Source: JBBSBY01 sp038205805
GTDB taxonomy: Bacteria > Desulfobacterota > Desulfomonilia > Desulfomonilales > Desulfomonilaceae
Reading direction: 5' to 3'
DNA: 64,000 nt
NCBI GenBank assembly: GCA_038205805.1
Contig: JBBRBO010000001.1
Span: forward strand, 1-64,000
This document shows, piece after piece, positions 36,697 through 45,966 of this stretch. Numbering within the stretch: position 1 is the stretch's first letter; every line of letters begins with the position of its first letter. The position numbers and the translations under genes are program-made. The notes under the pieces were generated by a model that had not been told where the DNA came from, ran no database searches, and saw only the letters and a list, made by a program, of their open reading frames with translations.

Positions 36697-38988
36697 ATGA
36701 ACACGGTTATTCGTGTTCTACTGGTGGAAGACGATCCCATTTCCGTAATGCTCCTTGAACAATCGCTTGCAGACTTATCCTCACATTCCATAAAGATTGA
36801 GCATGTTGAACGGCTGTCCCCCGCAATCTGCAAGGTTGGGGAGGATTGCCCGGATCTCATCTTGTTGGATCTCGGTCTACCTGACAGCGTTGGGGTGGAT
36901 ACCTTCATCAGGATGAAGGCTTACGCAACCGATGTGCCCATAGTGGTGCTGACCGGGGCGGCGGATGACTCATTGGCGTCCGACGCGCTTCGCATGGGAG
37001 CGCAAGACTATATCGCCAAAGGGTCTGTGGACGGCCCGGGCCTCGAGCGGTCCATTCGTTACGCAATCGAGCGGCATCGAGCCGAAAAGGCGCTACGTAC
37101 AAGTGAGGAACGATTCCGCATAGCAGCGGAATGTGCGAGTGACCATATCTACGAATATGATATGGCTGAACAGCGCATCACTCACTATAGCCACACGTAC
37201 GACACACTCGGATACTCACCGGACGACTACCCGCGTACGGCGGATGACCGGCTCGCGCTCGTGCATCCTGATGACAGAGACCACGTGCGGCAAACTCTGA
37301 AGGACGCCCTTGCCGGCGATAGCCTCCATTTTTCGCTGGTATACAGTATTGCGGCGAAAGACGGCGCCCGTCACTATTTTCAAGAGAAGGCCCAAATCCT
37401 TCGGAACAAGGATGGAACTCCACGGAAGATCATCGGCGTTATAACCGATGTTACCAGCCAAGAGAAGGCTGAAAGCGCTCTCCGGGCCTCGGAGTGTTTC
37501 AATCGTCTCCTCATTGAACAATCTCCTTTGGGTATTTCGATTTTTCAAAATGACAAATGTCGCTATGTCAACCCAGCGTTCTTACGCATGTTTGATTACC
37601 AGGGTTCGGATGAGGTCCTGGGGGCGGTTATGGGGCGTTTCCTATCCTCGGAGCACCGGGAGATCATCGCCGAGAGTCGCCGAAAGACTCAAGATGAATT
37701 GTCCTCTTTCGCCGCATACGAGCTGAAGGCTCGAAAGAAAGGCTGCCAAGTATTCGATGTTTCCGTATGGCCTACGTGCATTGACTATTTGGGCGAACCG
37801 GCCGTCTTGTTGTTCATCGCGGACATGTCCGAGTGGGCATCCTTGAAAACGCAGCTCTTTCAAGCCCAAAAGATGGAGGCCTTGGGCGTGCTCGCCGGCG
37901 GAGTGGCTCACGATTTTAACAATCTGCTGACGGTCATATTAGGTTTTTCTCAGCTCATGCTGGTCGAGAAGACGGAAGACGACCCGGAATATGACGATCT
38001 CCAAAGAATAGTGCAGGCGGGCCATGACGGCGCCCAGCTCGTTCGCCAGTTGATGTCCTTCAGCAAGAAGGTGGATATCAAGCAGGAACCGGTCAATCTG
38101 AACACACATGTTCACCAGTTCCGGAAGATGCTTACTCGGGTCATCCCCAAGATGGTTGAGATTGAAATCGTTACGCCGCCCGAACCTGCGCTCGTTAGCG
38201 CGGATCCCGTTCAGATCAACCAAATTCTTATGAACCTTACCGTGAACGCCCGCGACGCCATGCCCGACACGGGCGTGCTGCGAATCCAGGTTGCGAATGT
38301 TTGCTTATACGAGGACATACACTCGACAAAGCTCGACGTAAAAGTGGGTGAATATGTGGCGCTCAGCGTGTCCGATACGGGAACCGGCATGGACAAGGCG
38401 ACGCTGGAGCGTATCTATGAGCCCTTCTTCACTACGAAAGAGGTCGGGCGAGGCACCGGTTTAGGTCTGCCGGTGGTATTCGGCATCGTGCAGCAGCATC
38501 ACGGCTTCATAGAATGCAGCAGCGAACTGGGGCGTGGAACCACCTTTACCATATTTATCCCCGCCATTGAGAGCGCAACCCCTCATGTGGGGGATTTCGT
38601 TCAAGAGCAGAACTCCCGAGGCGGCACGGAAACCATTCTCCTGGTGGACGATGAAGCGGACATTCGGAGACTCGGCACGAGGATCTTGGAAAAAGCTGAT
38701 TATCACGTCCTCACCGCTGAAAACGGCCGAAAAGCCCTGGAAATTTACGAAGAAAGAGGCGCCGACATTTCTCTGGTGATCCTGGATTTAATCATGCCCG
38801 TTATGGGCGGTAAACAGTGTTTAGACGAGCTGGTTCACATGGATTCTTCCGTGAAGATCCTTATTGCGAGCGGGCATTTTTCGGAGGTCCCGGAGTTTGA
38901 AGGCCCCGGGGCTCCCATTAGGCTCACCAAGCCCTTCAAGGTGCGACAGATGCTCGATGCGGTCCGCACCGCCTTGGACGCAGGGTAG
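36697..38988 (+). CDS. Hybrid sensor histidine kinase, REC-PAS-PAS-HK-REC
   Basis: About 763 residues. An N-terminal receiver (RVLLVEDDPISVML with LDLGLPD phospho-acceptor Asp and LTG) is followed by two PAS domains (~140-260 and ~270-385; the first contains ERFRIAAECASDHIYEYD). The HisKA domain with phospho-acceptor His in AGGVAHDFNNLLTVILG comes next, then the ATPase with NLTVNARDAM, SDTGTGMD and GRGTGLGLPVV. A second receiver (ETILLVDDEADIRRLG with LDLIMPVMGG) ends the protein. No membrane segment, so it senses cytoplasmic cues. The ATG at 36697 has GGAGG 6 bases upstream; the frame extends 32 codons further upstream without a site. No DNA-binding response regulator is adjacent, so the output partner is elsewhere. 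Confidence 0.92.
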   Translation: MNTVIRVLLVEDDPISVMLLEQSLADLSSHSIKIEHVERLSPAICKVGEDCPDLILLDLGLPDSVGVDTFIRMKAYATDVPIVVLTGAADDSLASDALRMGAQDYIAKGSVDGPGLERSIRYAIERHRAEKALRTSEERFRIAAECASDHIYEYDMAEQRITHYSHTYDTLGYSPDDYPRTADDRLALVHPDDRDHVRQTLKDALAGDSLHFSLVYSIAAKDGARHYFQEKAQILRNKDGTPRKIIGVITDVTSQEKAESALRASECFNRLLIEQSPLGISIFQNDKCRYVNPAFLRMFDYQGSDEVLGAVMGRFLSSEHREIIAESRRKTQDELSSFAAYELKARKKGCQVFDVSVWPTCIDYLGEPAVLLFIADMSEWASLKTQLFQAQKMEALGVLAGGVAHDFNNLLTVILGFSQLMLVEKTEDDPEYDDLQRIVQAGHDGAQLVRQLMSFSKKVDIKQEPVNLNTHVHQFRKMLTRVIPKMVEIEIVTPPEPALVSADPVQINQILMNLTVNARDAMPDTGVLRIQVANVCLYEDIHSTKLDVKVGEYVALSVSDTGTGMDKATLERIYEPFFTTKEVGRGTGLGLPVVFGIVQQHHGFIECSSELGRGTTFTIFIPAIESATPHVGDFVQEQNSRGGTETILLVDDEADIRRLGTRILEKADYHVLTAENGRKALEIYEERGADISLVILDLIMPVMGGKQCLDELVHMDSSVKILIASGHFSEVPEFEGPGAPIRLTKPFKVRQMLDAVRTALDAG

Positions 38989-39117
38989 GGCGGCTTTTGA
39001 GCCGACTCACTCTCGCTAACACGAGGCGGAGACCTGCCTGAGCGGTCTCGTACGACAAATTACTCGTCCCCCCTTAAGACGGTTGACATTGTTCCTGTGA
39101 AATTATAGGTCGTTAGT

Positions 39118-40548
39118 ATGACCAGACAGACGCGATACTCCCTCTTCGTCGATCTCCGTGGCCGCAAGACGCTCGCACTCTTCATTGGTGTCGCATCGCT
39201 CTCCATCTGCATGGCCCTGATGTATGGAGACGCGTGCGCCAATATCTCCGAGACATTCGAGCGATATATCTCGTCGGGCTCCCCGGGTAAAGCGGCCGTA
39301 AAAAGAACCGAGGCTACTTCAACTGAGGCCGACAAAAAGAGCGATGACGGCACGTCTACGGTGGCGGTCGCATACGATAAGACTGCGCTCTCGGAAGAGG
39401 ACCGCCTCCTCCGGGAAGTAGTCCAACCCATGGATCGTGAATCCCTAAAGCAATGGCTCTCAAGCTTTATCTCTCTCAAGCCGTGGAATTGCCCTGTGCA
39501 CCAACAGGGCGAATGGGTGGAAGCCATTATCAGCGCCATTGAACGTAACCATCTCCCCCTTTCCAAAGAGATCGCCGCCGTAGTTGCGACGCTTATTTCC
39601 ATCGAGTCGGGATTCCATGCGGACCCGCTCTTGGTGGATGGGGCGCGGCGAGGCGGAAACGAGGCGTTGCTTCAGCGCGCCGAAAAGAAGTTTTTCGAGA
39701 AGTATGGCGCATATCTTGATATTCCTCCGATACCGAAATATTACGCGGCGTATCGCGAAAAGTACTGGGACCAGCTTCTTGCCTGCCGCACGGCAGGGGA
39801 CATCGAGGTGGTTTCAGGGCGCATGGCGCAGGAACTACGCAAAGACTGCGACAACTTCCCCGGTGTGATCAGGAAGACGGTTGACAAGGAAATAGACAAG
39901 CTGGCGCATATAGTGCGCAGCAAGGGGTCCATGCAATTGAAGCTCTTTCGGGCTCGCCAGGCCATGAAGGACCGTGGCGAGGAGTTCACGGACCAGGAAC
40001 TGACGGACTACATGTATACATTGCCCGGAGGCGTGGACGTGGGTGTCGCCGCTCTGAGGCCGCTGTTCATTCAATACGGGGCGCGGGCGGCCCGCAAGAA
40101 CGACCTATCGTGGCTGTTTTTCGTGGGCATGGATTACCACTACGGCCCCTTTTCCAGCCGAAACATGATGGAACAAGTGAGATTGCGTGATCTCTCGGGT
40201 CGAAACATCCCGATTGATGGAAGCTTCCTCAATCATGACGGTCAAGGGGTTCCCGAGAGGCAAGATTCCGAGACACTACTTGCGGCCGTAAAGGCCTTAT
40301 CGGGGGTCTCCAAGCAGAAGATATTCGAGGCGTTTCTCTTGGAACGCTACCCGCAATACGTCTACACCGAGATCCACCAGCTTATCAAAGAACTTCATGA
40401 GAAGAAGTTCGGGCCGACCCCGTTTGCCCTGATCGGCGAGATTCGCGTGGGAGAAAGCGCGGAAATCAAATTCGGCGCGACATGGACTACGCGACTCTAC
40501 CTTAACAAACTCGATCGGTACTTCAACTCCGTCCCGTGGGACAATTGA
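39118..40548 (+). CDS. Exported protein resembling DUF1615
   Basis: A 476-residue protein with one N-terminal membrane/signal segment (TLALFIGVASLSICMALMY; possible cleavage after ACA). A low-complexity charged linker follows (residues ~55-85), then a globular domain. Phrases such as ATLISIESGFHADPLLVDG, IDKLAHIVRSKGSMQLK, TLPGGVDVGVAALRPLFIQYG and FVGMDYHYGPFSSRN resemble the DUF1615 family of envelope proteins, which has a lysozyme-like look (the IESGF glutamate). I hold that only as a possibility. There is no good ribosome-binding site before 39118. It follows the kinase by 130 bases. Confidence 0.6.
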   Translation: MTRQTRYSLFVDLRGRKTLALFIGVASLSICMALMYGDACANISETFERYISSGSPGKAAVKRTEATSTEADKKSDDGTSTVAVAYDKTALSEEDRLLREVVQPMDRESLKQWLSSFISLKPWNCPVHQQGEWVEAIISAIERNHLPLSKEIAAVVATLISIESGFHADPLLVDGARRGGNEALLQRAEKKFFEKYGAYLDIPPIPKYYAAYREKYWDQLLACRTAGDIEVVSGRMAQELRKDCDNFPGVIRKTVDKEIDKLAHIVRSKGSMQLKLFRARQAMKDRGEEFTDQELTDYMYTLPGGVDVGVAALRPLFIQYGARAARKNDLSWLFFVGMDYHYGPFSSRNMMEQVRLRDLSGRNIPIDGSFLNHDGQGVPERQDSETLLAAVKALSGVSKQKIFEAFLLERYPQYVYTEIHQLIKELHEKKFGPTPFALIGEIRVGESAEIKFGATWTTRLYLNKLDRYFNSVPWDN

Positions 40549-40809
40549 TGTGGAACAGCAGTCATGTACCGGGAACGATACACCGCTTGAAACGATTACC
40601 TGGGGGAACGGTTCACCGCATGAGAGAGGTGATCTTCTTCTTGGCGCTGACATGACGCGGTCGGCCACCATGATCAGCAGAGTGTGCGTCTTCGTATCGC
40701 GTATCGGGAGATGAGTCTCTTGCCGAAGGTTGCTGGGTGAAGGGGCGCTTGGGCTCTCTGAGGTCCCCCCAAAAAAGTCAACATTGCCTGAAGAAATATT
40801 GTCTCTGCT

Positions 40810-40847
40810 CTACTTTCTATGATATGCTAAAATATTACCTTGTCAAG
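40810..40847. repeat. AT-rich dispersed motif, copy 1
   Basis: CTACTTTCTATGATATGCTA then AAATATTACCTTGTCAAG. Copy 2 at 55613-55650 has CTACCTTCTATGATATAATA then ATAAATTACCTTGTCAAG. Confidence 0.6.
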
Positions 40848-40878
40848 TCAAAAAAGTAAAATCCCTACTGGAGCCACC

Positions 40879-41092
40879 TAGCAAGATTAACCCCCTCAAT
40901 CCCCCTTGTCAGGGGGACGTAAATCGTCGATTCGTCGAATGCGCATCTGGGGGACGTAAGTGGGCGTGATCCGCTATCCATATCTGAAGACATCACCGAA
41001 AAAGACGTGAGTTTCTTAAATACGTGCCTGATAAGGGGGCAAGGCCAAGATTAACCCCCTCAATCCCCTTGGTCAGAGGGAGGTAAATCGTC
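40879..41092. repeat. Two direct copies of a ~50-bp element
   Basis: Copies at 40879-40929 and 41043-41092 share AAGATTAACCCCCTCAATCC and a GTAAATCGTC end. Each contains an inverted pair (CCCCCTTG/CAGGGGG type). Confidence 0.6.
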
Positions 41093-41119
41093 AACAGAGC
41101 ACGGGCTGACTTATTCGAA

Positions 41120-41199
41120 TGCCGAATCAAAGAAGTAATAGTGGGGGCTCATCCTTTCGTTTAGGACGGTTCTCCCCGATATTATTTATTTGTTTGCGC
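41120..41199. repeat. Two inverted half-copies of the 221-bp repeat
   Basis: GCCGAATCAAAGAAGTAATA on the plus strand and, on the minus strand, GCGCAAACAAATAAATAATA then TCGGGGAGAACC. The minus-strand half contributes the thioesterase-like gene's last codons and stop. Confidence 0.6.
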
Positions 41200-41625
41200 A
41201 CCCGTGTGAGCGTCGGCCTTTTGTGCCACTTTCTTGTTGAAGGATTCTGCGTTTATGATGTAGCGCTCATGAACACCGGTGGAGATTTCGTCAACACCGT
41301 CGTTTGCGGCCACGGAGAATGTCAGCTTGCGGCCTTCCATTTTTTCCAGCTTGATCTTCACGGTGATGGTGAACCCTGCGGGCGTGGCCGCGGTATGGGT
41401 CAGGTTCACCCCAATGCCCACGGATTGTTCCTTGGGGGTGTCTAGGTGTGGATTGATGGCTTGAATGCACGTCCACTCGATGAGTCCCACCAGGAAGCCC
41501 GTGGCGAAGACCTTCGGCATCGAGCCCAGTTCCGAGGCTTCAGGGTAAAGATACGGCACGGTCTTGTCTGCCGGGACCGTGTAACGGAATTCGTAGGTCA
41601 GTCCCTCACGCAACGCTTCTTTCAT
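41182..41625 (-). CDS. FlK-like hotdog thioesterase
   Basis: A 147-residue hotdog-fold protein of the fluoroacetyl-CoA thioesterase (FlK)-like family, judged from SMPKVFATGFLVGLIEWTCI, GVNLTHTAATPAG and FTITVKIKLEKMEGRKLTF. It probably hydrolyses an acyl-CoA. It follows ybeY by 21 bases at the end of a phoH/7TM-HD/ybeY operon, an unusual addition. The final residues (TNK) and stop lie in an inverted half-copy of the dispersed repeat, so the C-terminal tail may have been altered by that insertion. Confidence 0.82.
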   Translation of the reverse strand: MKEALREGLTYEFRYTVPADKTVPYLYPEASELGSMPKVFATGFLVGLIEWTCIQAINPHLDTPKEQSVGIGVNLTHTAATPAGFTITVKIKLEKMEGRKLTFSVAANDGVDEISTGVHERYIINAESFNKKVAQKADAHTGAQTNK

Positions 41626-41646
41626 ACTTCCCCTTCACACATCCCG

Positions 41647-42084
41647 TCACGGATAATAGCGGTGGAAGATCTCCTCCACACGGGCGCTCATATCCCTTTC
41701 GGCGGACTCATCCTGATGGTCGAAGCCCTCAAGGTGCAAAATTCCATGGATCAAGACGTACAACGTCATTTCCTCGATGGTGTAGCCCAGGTCTTCGGCG
41801 TCGGACCGGACTCTCTCGCCGCAGATTACCACGTCTCCGAGTAAGGCTCCGTCGCGTCCGACGGCCTCGCCCTCACGCTGGGAAAAGGACAGCACATTCG
41901 TGGGGCCGTCCTTCGAGCGATACAGGCGGTTCAGTTCCGTCATCTCTACGCTATCCACGAAGGAAATGGACACGGCCGATTCCGGATCACAACCCAAGTC
42001 GTTTAATATTTGCGCCGCCTTCTTCCGGAGGTCTTCCTGGTTTATGTCTATCCTTGTCTGTCGGTTGTCTATGAGAATCTCCAT
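41647..42084 (-). CDS. ybeY: rRNA maturation endoribonuclease YbeY
   Basis: YbeY is a zinc-dependent single-strand RNA endonuclease of 16S rRNA maturation and ribosome quality control. The metal site VLIHGILHLEGFDHQD (H-x3-H-x5-H) is near residue 110, and LNRLYRSKDGPTNVLSFSQ near residue 55 is the conserved lead-in. The ATG at 42084 is chosen because homologues begin there. It lies 98 bases inside the end of the upstream 7TM-HD gene, a longer overlap than usual. An in-frame extension to 42183 is unlikely to be used. Part of the phoH-7TM-HD-ybeY operon seen in many bacteria. Confidence 0.92.
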   Translation of the reverse strand: MEILIDNRQTRIDINQEDLRKKAAQILNDLGCDPESAVSISFVDSVEMTELNRLYRSKDGPTNVLSFSQREGEAVGRDGALLGDVVICGERVRSDAEDLGYTIEEMTLYVLIHGILHLEGFDHQDESAERDMSARVEEIFHRYYP

Positions 42085-44482
42085 TGACTTTCGGGTGCGA
42101 TTCGCTCTCCTTTTGTTCTCGTTCTTTCTGGTCTCTAGGATATTCCGCACGGACGTGCAGCATTCCCTGAAGCGCCCGCACAAAGGACTTTGTTATAGCA
42201 TGGAGGTCCTTGAGCGTTAGGGTGGATTGATCCAGCTCTCCTTCGGTAAACAGCGTCATGATGAGCGTCTGCACACGCTTTTGGATCTGCGCCGGTGTCG
42301 GCTCGACAATGCTTCTACAGGCCGCCTCAGCCACATCCGCAAGCATAACGAGCGCGGCTTCCTTGGTTTGGGGCCGCGGGCCGGGATAGTGGTACTTATC
42401 CTCGCTCACGGTTTGGTGGTTTTTTTCCGCCTTATCAATGGCCTTCGCATAGAAAAATTTAATCAAGCTTGTGCCGTGGTGTTGTTGGATAATGTCGATA
42501 ATGGGAGCGCCTACGCGGTGTTCTCTGGCCTTTTCCACGCCATTTTTCACGTGGGCGACGAGGATCAAGGCGCTCATACTTGGTTCAAGTTTGTCGTGGG
42601 GGTTCATGCCCCTTCGTTGGTTCTCCATAAAGTACGAGGGCTTCGTCTTTTTTCCCACCTTGCCGATGTCGTGATACATGGCGCCGACCCTTGCCAAAAG
42701 GGGATTTGCGCCGATGAGTTCCGCTGCGGACTCCGCAAGGTTCCCCACGAGGATGGAGTGGTGGTACGTGCCGGGGGCCTCCTGGGACATTTCCTTGAGC
42801 AGGGGATGATTGAGATTCGCCAGCTCCAGCAGCTTGATGTTCGTAATGTAGCCCAAGGGTTCAAGGAGGGGCGCCAAAGCCGACACCAGGATTCCCGAGA
42901 GCACTCCGCTCAAGAAGCCCAATCCCATGAGGTGCAGATCCGTGACGGCATTCACCTGGCCGAGGGCAAATTTAATGGCTAAGATGGCGGGCATGTTCAA
43001 CAGCCCCACCACCAAGCCCGCCCTGAGAATAGAGGTGCGATCGAGCACACGGGTCATTCCGTGGAGTCCCACGATGCCCGAGAGAAAGAAGTACGCCAGG
43101 AGGTAAATGTCGCCTTCCACGGTAAGGGCGGCGGCAATGGCGGCCATTGCGGAGAACACGAAGGCTAGTCCGGCGCCCACCATGAGGGCGGCAAGCATGG
43201 CTCCGGTGGCCACGGGCGCAACGAACCACAGATTGTTTGGAGTGATCCCCAATTTACCTGGGGCAATGAGAGTCGATCCCACATAAATGAACCGCATCAT
43301 GATGATGACGCCCAAGAGCAAGAGGCACATCAAGGTCAAGTCGTCGGTTGCGTAACGCGCTCGACCCAAGTGCTTTTCGGAGAAATAGGAACTCAGCCTG
43401 AGCAGCAACACCAGCAATAGGAAGAACCCCGCCAGCATCATGTAGCGGCTGTACGTAGGATTCACGCTGTAGAGGCCCTCGAACTTGCGAACATGCCCTT
43501 CGTTCACCGGTTCGCCTTCGCGAATGATGGGCTCACCCTTTTCCACTTGGAAATACACAGGTTTGGCCTGGGCTTTGGCTTCCTGCTTGAGGGCTTCACT
43601 CTTCTCCCGGTCGTAGGAGATGTTCACATTGATGAGATCCCTCGCCAGACGGCGCATGACGTCCGTTAACGCCGGGTCACGGGTCGAGTCGTTTTCTTCT
43701 GAGTTCAGGGTCTCTATGGCCTCATGGAGATCGTAAAGCTGGGAAACCTCCTTAAAAGGCTCTATCTTTTCCTTGGATTTCACCTTCAGGAGGATACCTT
43801 GTTTCCCGTCTCGCATGAGCAATTCACGGCTTTGCACGACTCCTTTGGCGAGAATCGGCACCACTAAGGACCGCAAATCCCGTTGAAGTCGCGAATTGAA
43901 CCCGTAGGACTTAAGCAGCTCAAAGGCTGCGTGAGAAACGCTCGCGCCTATGGTGTTCTCGAAGCGCAGTCGCAAGACATCGTCGTCCAACAAGCGAAAG
44001 GTCTTGGGCGCCTGACCTTCGGTGGGCTGAGGGAGCTTGTCGTCTTCTAGGGATTTGGATTCCTCCCGGCTGAGATACTGTGACATGAAGCCGAAGCCTG
44101 CGTCTATGCGGGCTTGTACGTCGTGAACCATCTCATCGTCGAAGTTGTAGACCGGCCGCACGGACTTAAGGACTTCATCTTCGTTCTTCTTTGTGGCGGC
44201 TTCGTCTATAACCTTGAATGTTATTGGTGAAATAACCGTTTCGTGGGCGGGCTCGCCGAGGATCAAATCGTATGTGGTCATGGACTTAGGGGCGATGATA
44301 AACGCCGCCGCCAGTGACGCGCCGACGATAAGTGTCCAGCGCTGCCATTTCGGCTCGGCAAGAACATTCGCCGCCTCCGGCATGGTTTGGGTAATCGCGG
44401 CAATCACCTTCTCAGACCATGATTTGGGTTCCGGCTTTTTGTTCTTCTTCAGCGCCTTGAGTTTGTCGGTTCTTTCCGGCAT
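41987..44482 (-). CDS. 7TM-HD (PgpH/YqfF-type) cyclic-di-AMP phosphodiesterase
   Basis: An 831-residue protein. A first membrane segment (about 50-68) is followed by an extracytoplasmic 7TMR-HDED domain (about 70-330), seven membrane helices (about 335-560) and a C-terminal HD domain. The metal-site motifs are TYHHSILVGNLAE, RVGAMYHDIGKVGK, IIQQHHGTS and VMLADVAEAACRS. Proteins of this architecture (PgpH in Listeria) hydrolyse c-di-AMP; the same substrate is likely but not proven here. A hydrophilic Lys/Glu/Pro tail of about 50 residues overlaps the start of ybeY. Only seven bases separate it from phoH upstream. Confidence 0.9.
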   Translation of the reverse strand: MPERTDKLKALKKNKKPEPKSWSEKVIAAITQTMPEAANVLAEPKWQRWTLIVGASLAAAFIIAPKSMTTYDLILGEPAHETVISPITFKVIDEAATKKNEDEVLKSVRPVYNFDDEMVHDVQARIDAGFGFMSQYLSREESKSLEDDKLPQPTEGQAPKTFRLLDDDVLRLRFENTIGASVSHAAFELLKSYGFNSRLQRDLRSLVVPILAKGVVQSRELLMRDGKQGILLKVKSKEKIEPFKEVSQLYDLHEAIETLNSEENDSTRDPALTDVMRRLARDLINVNISYDREKSEALKQEAKAQAKPVYFQVEKGEPIIREGEPVNEGHVRKFEGLYSVNPTYSRYMMLAGFFLLLVLLLRLSSYFSEKHLGRARYATDDLTLMCLLLLGVIIMMRFIYVGSTLIAPGKLGITPNNLWFVAPVATGAMLAALMVGAGLAFVFSAMAAIAAALTVEGDIYLLAYFFLSGIVGLHGMTRVLDRTSILRAGLVVGLLNMPAILAIKFALGQVNAVTDLHLMGLGFLSGVLSGILVSALAPLLEPLGYITNIKLLELANLNHPLLKEMSQEAPGTYHHSILVGNLAESAAELIGANPLLARVGAMYHDIGKVGKKTKPSYFMENQRRGMNPHDKLEPSMSALILVAHVKNGVEKAREHRVGAPIIDIIQQHHGTSLIKFFYAKAIDKAEKNHQTVSEDKYHYPGPRPQTKEAALVMLADVAEAACRSIVEPTPAQIQKRVQTLIMTLFTEGELDQSTLTLKDLHAITKSFVRALQGMLHVRAEYPRDQKEREQKESESHPKVNGDSHRQPTDKDRHKPGRPPEEGGANIKRLGL

Positions 44483-44488
44483 GTTCGT

Positions 44489-45487
44489 TTAGGTTCTCCG
44501 GCCTCTATTGGTTTGTCCGGATTTTTCGTACGCTCGAATAATCTCCTGTACGAGAGGATGACGAACCACATCACGGTCATCGAAATACACGAAAGAGATG
44601 CCTTCAATTTCGCTTAGTAACTCACGGGCTTGAACCAGACCCGATCGCACGCCGTCCGGCAGGTCGATCTGGGTAATGTCGCCGGTAATCACGGCTTTAG
44701 ATGAATAGCCCAATCTCGTGAGAAACATTTTCATCTGTTCCGATGTGGTGTTCTGCGCTTCGTCAAGAATTACAAAAGAATCATTGAGTGTGCGACCACG
44801 CATGAATGCGAGCGGCGCCACCTCGATGTCCCCTCGTTCTATCATCCGAGAAGCCTTTTCAAAATCAATCATATCGTGCAATGCGTCATAGAGCGGACGC
44901 AGATAAGGATTTACCTTTTCGTAGAGATCGCCGGGTAAAAAACCCAGCTTTTCACCGGCCTCAACTGCGGGTCTCGCGAGGATGATTCTCCTCACTTCTT
45001 TCTTGCTGAAAGCGGCCATGGCCGTCGCCATTGCCAGGTAGGTCTTGCCCGTCCCGGCCGGTCCGATGCCGAATACAATATCGTGGGTCTGTATGGCGTG
45101 TATGTATTGCTTTTGGTTGAGGCTTTTCGGAGTAATGGGCCGCTTGCCCACCGACGTGAATATATTGTCCCGCAAGAGATCACGCACTTTTGCGTCCGTG
45201 TTTTGCGACAACAGGCGAATACTTTGGTCTATGTCTACGGCGCTGAGCGGATACCCGTCCCGCACCAGAGGATAGAATTGTTTGAGCAGCCGTTCGGCCA
45301 ATTCGTCATTGGGCGGCTTCCCCGAAATTGACAAGGAATTTCCCTTAACGGAAATCGTCAAGTTCAGGACTTTTTCCATGTGCTTTATATTTTTGCACAG
45401 CTCTCCCACAAGGGCCTGAAAGGCGCCGATATTATCGAAACTTACCTTGCGGGGAACGTATTCCCTATCCGACACTACTGTGTTCAA
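44489..45487 (-). CDS. phoH: PhoH-family ATPase
   Basis: A 332-residue PhoH-type P-loop ATPase with an N-terminal KH-like segment, Walker A GIGPAGTGKTYLA and Walker B SFVILDEAQNTTS, followed by the conserved ITGDITQIDLP. PhoH proteins are ATPases (probably RNA helicases) that act with YbeY in ribosome metabolism. The start is likely the TTG at 45487 (a GTG at 45475 is alternative); no strong ribosome-binding site was seen. First gene of the phoH, 7TM-HD, ybeY, thioesterase operon. Confidence 0.93.
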   Translation of the reverse strand: MNTVVSDREYVPRKVSFDNIGAFQALVGELCKNIKHMEKVLNLTISVKGNSLSISGKPPNDELAERLLKQFYPLVRDGYPLSAVDIDQSIRLLSQNTDAKVRDLLRDNIFTSVGKRPITPKSLNQKQYIHAIQTHDIVFGIGPAGTGKTYLAMATAMAAFSKKEVRRIILARPAVEAGEKLGFLPGDLYEKVNPYLRPLYDALHDMIDFEKASRMIERGDIEVAPLAFMRGRTLNDSFVILDEAQNTTSEQMKMFLTRLGYSSKAVITGDITQIDLPDGVRSGLVQARELLSEIEGISFVYFDDRDVVRHPLVQEIIRAYEKSGQTNRGRRT

Positions 45488-45966
45488 TAAGCGCTATCGC
45501 TCCTCGTTGCGCCCGCAATCCGGCCAATCGTCACTGCCGGCAATCGGACCCATAGGATGGTCGCTTCCTCATTCGCTAATGATTAACCGCCCTTACTCCA
45601 AAGTGAGTAAACTACGGCGGAATGATAGTCCTTTCCCTCGCGAGAAGCAACCAGATATTCAATGTCTGCAAACCACGTTCGGGAGAGAGGCCGGCCTCCG
45701 CCGGTAAATTATTGCCGGTGATAAGCCGGAATTTTCTCGTACCCTGATACCATCACAAGGAATAGGTAATCATTAACTTAGTGTACGCAACGGGTCCTCC
45801 CGCGTTCTATCGGGGGGTCTTGCTCGTCGGCTTCCGATTGACAAGTATTCTCACGCCGGCCTAAGATGTTGGGTCGGCCACGAGCAGACCGCCGGAGCGG
45901 ATATTTCCGGCGCAAAGCCGTCTTCAGTTCGGTAAGCCATTACTGCGTTTTCATGGGAATGTCAAA
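45488..45966. other. Divergent intergenic region between phoH and mazG
   Basis: About 480 bases without a supported gene. It must contain the divergent promoters; no operator or repeat was recognised. Confidence 0.3.

Larger units (their letters stand above)
40549..41181. other. Repeat-rich intergenic region
   Basis: No gene. It contains the AT-rich motif at 40810-40847 shared with 55613-55650, two direct repeats of ~50 bases (40879-40929, 41043-41092), and two half-copies of the 221-bp repeat in opposite orientation (41120-41147 plus, 41166-41199 minus). Confidence 0.6.
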
